A DNA stretch of 64,000 bases. It comes from Nematostella vectensis (lineage: Eukaryota; Cnidaria; Anthozoa; Actiniaria; Edwardsiidae). Position 1 is the first letter of the stretch. The number at the start of each line of letters is the position of its first letter. The stretch spans positions 8,357,219-8,421,218 of the forward strand of contig NC_064046.1 in assembly GCF_932526225.1 (NCBI RefSeq), read 5' to 3'. The translations under genes and the position numbers were made by a program. The notes under the pieces were generated by a model. That model worked only from the letters and a program-made list of their open reading frames with translations. It was not told the DNA's origin and did no database searches. Below are positions 56,101 to 64,000 of the stretch, one piece after another.

Positions 56101-56812
56101 GTCACATGGGTACCAATACCAAATAAATAAGCAAAACAAATGTTTAATAGGCTACCACACATAGTTACATTGGTCCGAGCACTACAACCTATTTTCCAAG
56201 AATCAAAGTTGCACAAGACTTCAATTTTAGATTAGCGAGCCGGGTAAAATGTGGTCGGAGGAATCCAAGCAGCGGCGTAGCCAGGATTTTTAACAGGAGG
56301 GGGTTCAAAAGGTCCTTTAAAGGCATTTTATCCTGTATTTTAGATGATGTATCATGCATTTACTGTATTTTTTGCTGCTAGAAGGGCGGGGCCGGGCCCC
56401 CTGGGTCGCCCCCCCTGGCTACGCCCCTGCCAAGATAGCGGGAAGATCGATGAGTTTTTCGTTTAACAATGACCAAAAACTTACTTCTTCTTCTACTGTC
56501 TTACTTGAAGGAAAATCGAACTGAGCTCAATTTAATGGGAAATTGGAGTGTTCTAGAGCTCGAACTAGTTATATGACAGAATTTACTTGGCAGAACATTA
56601 CTGCGATATTGTCTTCCGATTCCTCGGTTGTTATGATATCAACGCCCCACAAGTAATGAGCCATGACTACGAGTGGCTGCCGAATGTGTCCATGCCCCCT
56701 CTGGAAAACCTGACTTTTGAGGACTGGCGCAAGTCTCAGCCGGGTTTCGCGTGTTCCTGCGCGGGAGAAAGCAACACGATTGGCTACTCGTACTTTGCCC
56801 TGCAGAATCCTT
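53113..56812 (+). CDS. Secreted protein gene, partial, with WSC-like cysteine exon
   Basis: Exon 1 (53113-53154) encodes MKAVCAFLLSCFLT, a signal peptide, and ends at GTAAGC in phase 0. Exon 2 (53294-53336) adds ITASEIDQGRKNCE and ends in phase 1. Two continuations fit. The first is 53420-53439, after a strong acceptor (CTAATACAG), giving GAICGY-stop and a 34-residue precursor. The second is 56594-56812, after TTGGCAG, a 72-codon exon with phase 1 at both ends: FLGCYDINAPQ, then LENLTFEDWRKSQPG, then the C-S-C and GYSYFALQN phrases seen in WSC-like extracellular modules. That exon ends at a consensus GTAAGT, so more exons would follow, but none was recognised in the window. Joining exons 2 and 3 across 3.2 kb of repeat-rich DNA is an inference. 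Confidence 0.5.
53440..54335. other. Intronic or intergenic DNA before the duplicated block
   Basis: AT-rich, with no repeat or open frame of note. The frame at 54014-54211 is hydrophobic low-complexity sequence. Confidence 0.45.
54336..56165. repeat. Tandem duplication of about 0.8-1.0 kb, copies A and B
   Basis: Copy A runs from about 54336 to 55345 and copy B from about 55368 to 56165. Shared stretches include ATTCTATCATAAAA-CAATAT, TTAGGAGGATTTGTTAC, GAGGACGCAAGAA-TGAAAA, GGGAACAGCTATGAGCAAAT, GGTTGCATCGGAGAAGCTAT and GGCTACCACACATAGTT. Copy A has about 258 extra bases at 54809-55066. Copy B has about 40 extra near 55695-55735. Each copy contains the small inverted-repeat element described at 55111-55265. 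Confidence 0.85.
55111..55265. mobile_element. Small inverted-repeat element (MITE) GTAGGCG...CGCCTAC
   Basis: GTAGGCGTGGGAGTTTTAAT, TCAGCGAGAAACCCCGGAGT on the left is matched by ACTCCGGGTTTTCTCGCTGA and CAACGCCTAC on the right. The diverged second copy lies at about 55931-56085 in the duplicate, so insertion came before the duplication. Confidence 0.7.
56270..56429. mobile_element. hAT5-like MITE, 160 bp, with CCAAG target duplication
   Basis: It begins CAGCGGCGTAGCCAGGAT, ends GGCTACGCCCCTG, and is flanked by CCAAG on both sides. It is the same family as 14281-14431, which has a duplication of the same length (5 bp). Confidence 0.82.
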
Positions 56813-56822
56813 GTAAGTGTGT

Positions 56823-56853
<31 letters not shown>

Positions 56854-57397
56854 TTAGAGGCACAGCCTTTGTAGTTGTACAGTCAAATCCCGCTCGAAGA
56901 ACATCCGGTTGATAAGGAAGCCTACGGCGCTTAGGCTTTGTGCTCATGCGCACAGCTGATCGCCATTTTAAAACAGAAAGGCTTGTTTAACCGCGACGGT
57001 ACTCAAACTAGCCCCGGGGGGTAGATCCCATAAATACAAATGGGGGTGAGCGTCAGCAAAATCAATTTTAACCCCAAGGGATAGCACTTTGGGCGTGGAC
57101 AACAGTAATTCTTACCAATTTCTTACACTGAGAGATTTTTTGTGAGATAGATCGAGAGATATTCTGTAAAAACAATTTCAGTTTTCGAGAATATTGTTGC
57201 GGTCCTTAAGACACTGCCACCGAGCACATCCATATTGTGAGATCATTTGAGCCCGGTTGTAATTGGATAGGATTATCTATTAATGTGACAACCACTAAAG
57301 GACAGATAGAATCGGAAAAATTGTTGAACACACCCCTATAGTCCAGTGATCGGACTAATTGCAACACAAGGTTTTTTAAAGTTTTTGTATTATTTAA
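56813..57397. other. Intergenic or intronic DNA with GT and G runs
   Basis: A (GT)n stretch and a 17-18 base G-run lie at about 56815-56854. The rest is unique and without a recognised exon. Confidence 0.45.
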
Positions 57398-58485
57398 TAG
57401 TGACCGTCTCAGACCAAGAAAATTTTTGTTCAGAACAAAAATACCATCTTTTGCCAGAAGATAGCCCTTGATGACCTTAGTATTCTGTTAAAATTTGAAA
57501 CGAATCGGATAAATATTTTTGGCTTGAGAGGGGAAAAAGTATTTTTCGAATATTATTAGCGATTTTTCGGTATTTTTTTACTTGAACAGAAAAAGTCTAA
57601 AAAAAAAACCAAAATTAAGCCGGGCAGCAAAAAACAAACTTGATTCATAGAAACTAGATAATCATACGTATTTGAATTAGGTCATTGGTAGGTTTAGTAT
57701 TTTACCTTATTTTAACTTTTATTTTATATTAAGTTTTTCGCACTCCGTAAATAAGCCCGGAAAACGAGGCCTATATCTTCCATGGGACGTGGGATTTCAA
57801 AATTCTTTTCACTCTAGGTGTAAAGCGCTATTGTACTTCCAATATATCAAATAAAATTTTGTGGCAATTAAAAACACGAGTTTTGATGAGGCGATTAACA
57901 GCCCCCATTGAGCGCCTATATTTCAAAAATTGCAAGACAATGGCTGTCGTAAGAGCACATACCTTTGCACCCAAAACAAGCCCAATTAAATGCGAAACAT
58001 GGTCCTGGTAGACTCTAAATAGCATCTTAGAAGGCGTATTTAACCGTAGAAGTTCAAAAGAGCACTCGATAACGCTAGGTCAACCATTCAATCCACCTCG
58101 AATTATATAGTAGTCGTTTTCCGGGCTTATTTACGGAGTGCGAAAAAGAGAAAATAATTGAAAAATCTGTTAAAAATTAAGAAAAATACTAAAACTACCA
58201 ACGACCTAATCCAAATATGAAAGATTATCTATTTTTTTATGATTCACGTTTGTATTTTGCTGCCCGGCCTAATTTTGTTTTTTTAGACATTTTCTGTTCA
58301 AGTCGAAAAATACCGAAAAATCGCTAATTATATTTGAAAAATACATTTTCCCCTCTCAAGCCAAAAATATTTATCCGATTTGTTTCAAACTTTTACAGAA
58401 TACTAAGGTCATCAAGGGCTATCTCCTGGCAAAAGATGGTATTTTTGTTCTGAAAAAAAATTTTCTTGGTCTGAGACGGTCACTC
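57398..58485. mobile_element. Fold-back transposon, 1,088 bp, flanked by TTAA
   Basis: The first 380-390 bp and the last 370 bp are reverse complements with modest divergence. Landmark pairs are GTGACCGTCTCAGACCAAG with CTTGGTCTGAGACGGTCAC, GATGACCTTAGTATTCTGTT with its complement, and TTCGCACTCCGTAAATAAGC with GCTTATTTACGGAGTGCGAA. TTAA lies at 57394-57397 and 58486-58489, consistent with a piggyBac- or Kolobok-type target. The 340-bp unpaired centre (57775-58115) holds only a 65-codon minus-strand frame with no known domain. Confidence 0.88.
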
Positions 58486-58489
58486 TTAA

Positions 58490-60037
58490 GTCTCCTTTTA
58501 TAACATACTTGAAAGTCTTAAAATATCGAAGCACGCAAACACCCCGGAAAACCGCATAGAAGGAGTAAGTACGCAGCTGCTTTGTCTCCTATTATCTTTG
58601 CTCTACAAAGGATTTCTTTTGTCTCTATTCTTCTCGTTCTTTGTGTCGAGGTGCGGGTATTGTTCATTTGCTCAATCAAATTGCAGCTTGTAAGAGCTGC
58701 GTACTGACCCATACAAGGCTTGTATGAAAAACCACAGATATCCCAAATCATGAAAATCGCGAAAAATATACCTACTTTGGAAAAAATCAAATTTATGTCA
58801 CTAAAAATGATAAGAAATACATATTTCTACACGGTCTGGGTAAAAATCAATGTCATCTGATATAGCCTATCTATTTTTGGCAAAATCCACAGGCTTCTAC
58901 TAGCTATCTTCCTTTCTTCTATCATTCTACTAGCTATCTACCAGGTTTCTACTAGCTATCTTTACGGGTATTTAGAAAGAGAATCATGCACATCATGTAA
59001 TTTGTATCATTAATTTGAGATTGTTTGATTTTAATGGCGTCGATCTCAAGTTTATTGTTATCTTTTTGCAACCCTGCTTTCAATTGTAATTAAGTGTGAT
59101 TTTAATTAAATGCAGGACCACAGTGATATCAGACGGATTAGGGGCTTATCTTGTAAAAACATTGGTACGATGCTTGTAGACATTCAACCCTTTAAGACGT
59201 TTCTGAAAGTTCTTGCGGAAAGATCTCCTTTTTTGCAAGACTCTACCCCTCAACACCTGCACGCGTGTCTAAGCCGACAGCGCGACCTGGCTTTTTGGGG
59301 CTTCTTCTGACGTGGGGGAGGGGGGGTCTTTCGGCCCCCCATCCGTAACTTTTAAACCATTGGAGCAGTTATAACCTAATTTTCAAAGAATCATTATCTG
59401 ACAAAGAGGAACAAAATTATATATTGTGTTGCCATAGCAACACAATACGATGTCATTATGACGTCATTTAAGGACATATGGTTATAAATAGCCTATCTTT
59501 CGAAACCTTTGCATAGAACATCCGAAATTAAAATAAGTTATCATAATCAGTTCGTATTCAAATAGTGACCGATATTCTTAAAAAATGTCTTTGTGACGTC
59601 ACTTAAGTGAGCAGAAACGGGCAATATTTCTGTTTTTTAGATGTGTATTTCTCTATGTCTTTTTTCGATAATCTTATTATCTTGCAGTAGACATATACTA
59701 TTAGTGACACTGTTTCTATGACAACAATATATGACACCTGTGACGTCATTGATTGGCTTGGTACCTTTAATATAGTATAAGTTTGCAACTGGACTCTTAA
59801 AGAAAGACTGAACTGTAGAATAACTTGTTTTTCCCACTTATTGATGCTTAAAGGTAGACAGTTACCTAAAAAAAGCTCGTCCAAGGTTTTTTACTTTTTT
59901 ACAAAACACGCGCGAAGTTGTTGTTTTGACATTGCAAACTGTCCCGCGTTTTGCTCGGTCATAGCCGGGCTTATGACGTCACAACCTTGGTACAGCTTCT
60001 CAAAATTGTTTTAAAACGATAGCAACTTCGTTTTAAA
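58490..60037. other. Unassigned intergenic DNA
   Basis: CTACTAGCTATCT recurs three times at about 58900-58960. A small hairpin TGTGTTGCCATAGCAACACA lies near 59428. TGACGTCA words occur at about 59458, 59590 and 59967. No gene is supported. Confidence 0.45.
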
Positions 60038-60396
60038 ATGACGGCAAACTCGTCAAAAAAGCCGGGCAGTACTTGCGCAGCCATGGGCTGCTCCAACAAC
60101 CACTATACAACACATGGGTCAATACATGCATCTCCAAAAGACCCGGAAATTAGGATAAAATGGGCCCGATTCGTCGGGACTAAGCGAAAGGAGTTCTCCA
60201 TCGGAAGCCGCTCTTTGTTCGAGCCATTTCGCCGATGAATGATTCAAGCGATCAAACCTGAATCTCCCTGATGCTAAGGCCCCGAAATTCAAAAGGAGTT
60301 TAAAGACGGGACCTCTTCCTTTACCTCTTCCTACACTGCATCGGGAAAGAAAAGAGAAAATAACGGAAAAAGCTCGCAAGGGACACCGCATGTACT
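60038..60396 (+). pseudogene. THAP-domain protein, broken by one frameshift and one stop
   Basis: ATG at 60038 opens MTANSSKKPGSTCAAMGCSN, then SPKDPEIRIKWARFVG. This is the start of a THAP zinc-binding DNA-recognition domain: the first C-x-C pair and the conserved P and W. Near 60205 the frame must shift to reach LCSSHFADE, which carries the second C and H ligands. A TGA follows directly, then an open frame through NLNLPDAKAPKF and a basic tail to the stop at 60394-60396. The order of motifs is otherwise complete, so this is a recently damaged THAP gene, probably derived from a P-type transposon. It would have been about 119 codons. Confidence 0.7.
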
Positions 60397-61421
60397 AAGT
60401 ATACAATGCATATTTACGACAATTACGCTGTGACAGACTGTGCGATTCACAGCAAGTTTTGAGGTTGAGTTGTTTTTGGTACTATAGATGTTATTTAAAT
60501 ATAAGTTAAAGAATGTAATAAAACAGAATCAGCCTGGCTTTAGTTGTCATTTCTTTTTCATTGATACATTTCTTTTGTTCAAAAATACAAAACGCAAAGA
60601 TGAAGCCTCAAAAGATTTACGCGGTCAGATTTACCAAACAAATTCTTCACAGCATGGTAATAAAAGCACAATCTTTTAAAACAGTTTTATCGAAATGCAA
60701 TACACATGACAACATTGTATTTGTCCACAGCACTCACACCGATAGTTATTATAACGCCACCTCGGATTTCTATCTGTTAGGATTTCACTGATAGTTTATT
60801 TTCATCTGACTTCGACTTTCTCCGATCGAGGCAATGAATAGTTCAACAACAAAATCCAATGAGATCAACAAGAAAGGATCAAATATCCAATGTCTGGAAT
60901 CGGAATCTAAAGAGTTGTACTAGTTATTTTATTACTTTTATAATAATATCGAGAAAATGACAAAAATTGAAGAATGAAATTTGAAATGACATAGGAAATA
61001 CAGGGAACAGAACAGGCAAATTCGAATGAACGAATTGTTTTGACAATCTCTACAGCGAACAAAATGAACGAAAGCCATCTACCGATAAATAAAAAACATT
61101 TTTATTTACCCCAATCCCACTTCTCCATGCTAGATTCATGCGAGTCCATATTTATCAACCTATGCTACTTCATCGACAAGTACCTCTAAAGTTGAGTCAT
61201 CGTCTTTCAGTTTCCCATTCAGCGTTGAAAACAACACTTCCAATTCCATTCGGAAATCGTAGTTCTGTAATGTCAAGGTTTTTTTTTAATGCTTTCGCCT
61301 TTTACAAGTTCAGAATCAACTGCCTTACGGCTGGAGTTCACCATAGAAGACTGAATTCACATTTGTGTATTTTCACAGTGTTTCATAGTGTTATAAAAAC
61401 TTTGGCTGTGTCTCCCTTTCA
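60397..61421. other. Unassigned AT-rich intergenic DNA
   Basis: Short frames at 60488-60791 and 61138-61425 lack domains and splice context. Nothing else is seen. Confidence 0.45.
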
Positions 61422-61739
61422 CTAAGATGAGCCTTCAACGATCGGTTCGCCATGCGCTCTGATAGTGATATGACGGAAACTCGCATCCACCTTCTCAAAA
61501 ACCATCTCAAACTCCTTGTTGTCTTCTTCTGTTGAACTCTTGATTGTCACTGGGGTCTGTGAGGTCTAAGCCTCATGGCCTGGTACTTTCGATCGACGAC
61601 GCCATTATTCGACTGAGTTCTGGGGCTTTGATTTCGGATCTCCTGTATGATTTAACACTAAAATTTTGCGCCGTAACATGGTTGTGAAGTCACCAATGGC
61701 CTCCCAACGGTCCAAATTCGTCCCCAGTCTGCGAGACAT
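61422..61739 (-). pseudogene. Unrecognised single-frame gene remnant, 106 codons with two internal stops
   Basis: From ATG at 61739 (context GAAAGAAAATG) a single minus-strand frame runs to TAG at 61422. It is interrupted only by a TAA after PKSKPQNSVE and a TAG after SKVPGHEA. The flanking peptides MSRRLGTNLDRWEAIGDF and EFEMVFEKVDASFRHITI look like real protein, with no low complexity and no frameshift. It may be a processed copy or an element ORF. I do not recognise the family. Confidence 0.45.
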
Positions 61740-63648
61740 TTTCTTTCGACGAAAATTTAAAAAAAATCCAAAAACGAACAAAAATGAAGCGCCTTTTTTA
61801 TTCAGGCTTGCTACTTAACCTCTAGACTTATGTTTTAGCAAAATAAAGTTTTCGTTTCTGACCTAGTTTAATTATCACATTGACCCCTCAACCGGCCTGT
61901 ACCGGCTTTGGGAAGTACCCACAACCCAAAAAATTCATAAATGCAAAATAAACACAACAAGATGAAGATACTCAGGCATCAGTCTAAGGGATAAATGGTC
62001 TTGCAGATATGCATCCAACCAAGGTGTTGGCATCTACTCTTAAGCCAAATAATAGCACAGGTTCTTTGACAAATCTCAAATCGAACAAGGAGAGAAAAGC
62101 AGAATCACCCCTCTCAATAAAACGCTCAAAATACCACACAAGGGAGAGAGATCAGCAAACACAGCTCAAGACACAAATAGATACCTTTATTCTGATCTTC
62201 CAGGCACATTTCCATGGCCTCAAAACACAATGTCCACTCCTTGAAGGCTTGTACAACCACGAAGATGGCTTTACGTATTGCAAAGCATTCTGGGAGATCC
62301 AGGGGAAAATTCACGAGGGGAGGGCCAGCCAACACTTCTCTCCCCAAAGTCAGATGGTTTTTTTTATAAGTCTTTTCACCCCGAAGCCAAACAAATCAAT
62401 TCCAGGTCATACAGACCCAGAATAGCAGTGTAAACAATTTTGGAATCAATTTGGTTTCAGAAAAGACAGCATTTAGGAGAGCTGTGGTGATTCATTAGAA
62501 AATTATTTTCTCTTCCAGGCAAAGCCAAACAAGAAAAAATCATCATGAATTCACCTTTACTTGCAAATATCCATAAGCAAAGCACTCAATTATGCCTCAG
62601 TAGACTTCAGGATGTCCTGAGATACTCTCCTAATATGCTCATAGCTGTATTTTTGATGAAAAATACAAGCAACCATCAACTTGTGCTGGCTTCAGCACAA
62701 CGACGAGGAATTAAAAGTGGGGACCGCAAAGCACTGTTGGTAAGCTTGGATACCGCTGACTAGGTGCAGCTGTGTTTGACTTTGACGGGTTGTATAAAAC
62801 TCAGAACAGGGGGGGAGGTATCTGTTTTCAGTCTGTTTTTTGTAAATTCAGCTCAAAAAAGCCAGGAGTCAATGGGTTATAGTAATAATTTAAATATCTT
62901 TCCCAAAAATGTTTTTTTTTCTAATTTTTATTTAAAATAGAGGAATATAAAAAGGATTTTGCCAAATGAATGTGTTAGCTTAAAAAACAGCGATTTTTAG
63001 CTAATTATGTGACATCAGCATACGCCATAATGGATCTGCCATCTTGAATTCGCCATCTTGGTTTTAATGAAAATTATTTATTTTAATCAATAAAAACTGG
63101 GTGCCAAAATCTGAAGCTTTTTGACAATATTTAATCTTCGTATCAAGTTTTATTTATGATTTCAGGTGGATATGAATGTTTTTTGCTATTTCTATAAGCA
63201 CTATTTCGAGAAGGACAAAAATTGACAAAAAACCCACCACCCGTCCCCCCCTAAAATAGAGATGTAAATTTTTATAGTGTTTTTTTATAACTTGGTATAA
63301 AACGTTTATATGACATGGATTTACGTTGAGCACGTCGTATTAATAGTTGATCTTAACGACTTAAAGCGTGTCTAATTTCCATTAAACCTATGTCTCAAAA
63401 CTTGGTTGCTATGGTTACCAGGGTACACATATAAAAATTTTGTTTAGACAAAAGGGATCCCAGATAAATTTTAGGAAAAGTCATCAGATTTCAATGCTCT
63501 AGCCCTACTATTTCAAAAATTATTACAGATCAAAGGTGCTGGGGGCCTCAAAAGCCCCCCCCCCTCCGGTCTGAATAGGGTTAATGCTGATACCGCTAAA
63601 GCGACCAAGAAGAGACCTTGTAAACAGATAGAAGAACCACGCAATCGG
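61740..63648. other. Unassigned intergenic DNA
   Basis: Two plus-strand frames (62009-62425, 138 codons; 62545-62763, 72 codons) start with ATG but show no domain, and splice partners are not evident. A C-run and AT-rich stretches follow. No promoter or repeat is assigned. Confidence 0.4.
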
Positions 63649-63810
63649 CAGTGGTGCAGAAGCCTGTTTTGGCCGAGGTCATTTTGTCCACATTGGATGG
63701 ATACCAAAACACCATCTACCGAGCTGCAGTATGTATTGGATGGAGGTTCTCTTCTACACTGAATACCCTGGCCCAAGGAAGTCGACACATTATTTTACGA
63801 AGGTTAAACT
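63649..63810 (+). pseudogene. Fragment of the PIN/FEN-like repeat family
   Basis: KPVLAEVILSTL, then after a frame change STELQYVLDGGSLLH, a stop, and IPWPKEVDTLFYEG. These align with KPALAEALSTI and VQYVLDGGAHLHRVTW of the relic at 48142-49033. Only the central part of the family is present. Confidence 0.6.
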
Positions 63811-64000
63811 CCTGCTAATGTGCCGATGGCTTCTTAACAGAGGTCAAGACAGGAAAAAAAGGTCAGGTAAAATCGGAGCCTCCGAAGAAAGAAAGAGGGT
63901 TTTTCTGGCAAAAAAAAAAAAAAAACAAACAAACAAGCAAAATTTTATTAAAATGTTGAGCAAGTACCCGAGGGTAAGCGGTTGTGGCACAATGAACACG
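63811..64000. other. Window end, A-rich tract
   Basis: A run of 16 A interrupted into AAAC/AAAG words lies at about 63910-63942. No gene is seen. Confidence 0.5.

Noticed and set aside
58518-58790. Minus-strand frame with a hydrophobic start and LLLLCG, recalling the 2A-like peptides of some retrotransposons
   Set aside because: The diagnostic D-x-E-x-N-P-G-P is absent and no reverse transcriptase follows.
60561-60791. 76-codon plus-strand frame after the THAP relic
   Set aside because: No motif, and the overlapping frame at 60488-60679 is equally open.
62009-62425. 138-codon plus-strand frame with ATG
   Set aside because: No domain or homology recognised; the opposite strand is equally open over part of it, so real coding is not supported.

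Overview
The window reads as animal nuclear DNA and most probably comes from an anthozoan cnidarian (sea anemone or coral type). The genes have many small exons with GT-AG introns of about 80 bp to 3 kb. Recognisable animal-type proteins are present: the centrosomal coiled-coil protein LRRCC1, a one-lobe transferrin, a multi-finger C2H2 protein and ubiquitin-like/ankyrin proteins. The intergenic DNA is full of short inverted-repeat transposons, THAP/SANT/reverse-transcriptase relics and minisatellites. The species is inferred from this style only; no marker in the sequence proves it.

Layout. 147-4597 (+): last ten exons of LRRCC1, ending inside the first unit of a 54-bp minisatellite (to 5585), followed by a 28-bp AT-rich array (6106-7267). 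7939-8975: a 5'-truncated non-LTR retrotransposon with a GATA/GGTA tail. 10621-12811 (+): a C2H2 zinc-finger gene in which alternative 5' splice sites can include or skip one finger. 13660-15428 (-) and 35069-39112 (+): two diverging paralogues with a ubiquitin-like domain, ankyrin repeats and W-L-x-x-K repeats. 17282-22362 (+), between them: a five-exon secreted one-lobe transferrin-like gene that has lost some iron and anion ligands. 22508-27600: a higher-order minisatellite, a MITE and a 45-bp array. 28070-29165: a Mutator-like element with a 9-bp target-site duplication. 29225-33066: further inverted-repeat elements and a SANT-type pseudogene. 40131-42556: a 29-bp G-rich array. 46686-49033: an inverted-repeat element with a ZAD-like zinc-binding relic, then a decayed PIN/FEN-like nuclease relic, a piece of which recurs at 63649-63810. 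53113-56812 (+): exons of a secreted protein, with duplicated repeat DNA in its intron. 57398-58485: a large fold-back element flanked by TTAA. 60038-60396: a THAP pseudogene.

Five genes can be supported as functional or probably functional: LRRCC1, the zinc-finger gene, the two ubiquitin-like/ankyrin genes and the transferrin-like gene. The secreted-protein gene is less certain. The genes do not form one pathway. The clearest link between them is that the two ubiquitin-like/ankyrin genes are local duplicates; their W-L-x-x-K repeats and LRRCC1 both suggest centrosome, cilium or microtubule biology, which is inference. About 10 kb (16 percent) of the window is tandem array, and several array-borne long open frames are repeat artefacts rather than genes. 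I saw no convincing tRNA or rRNA gene, CRISPR array or operon.
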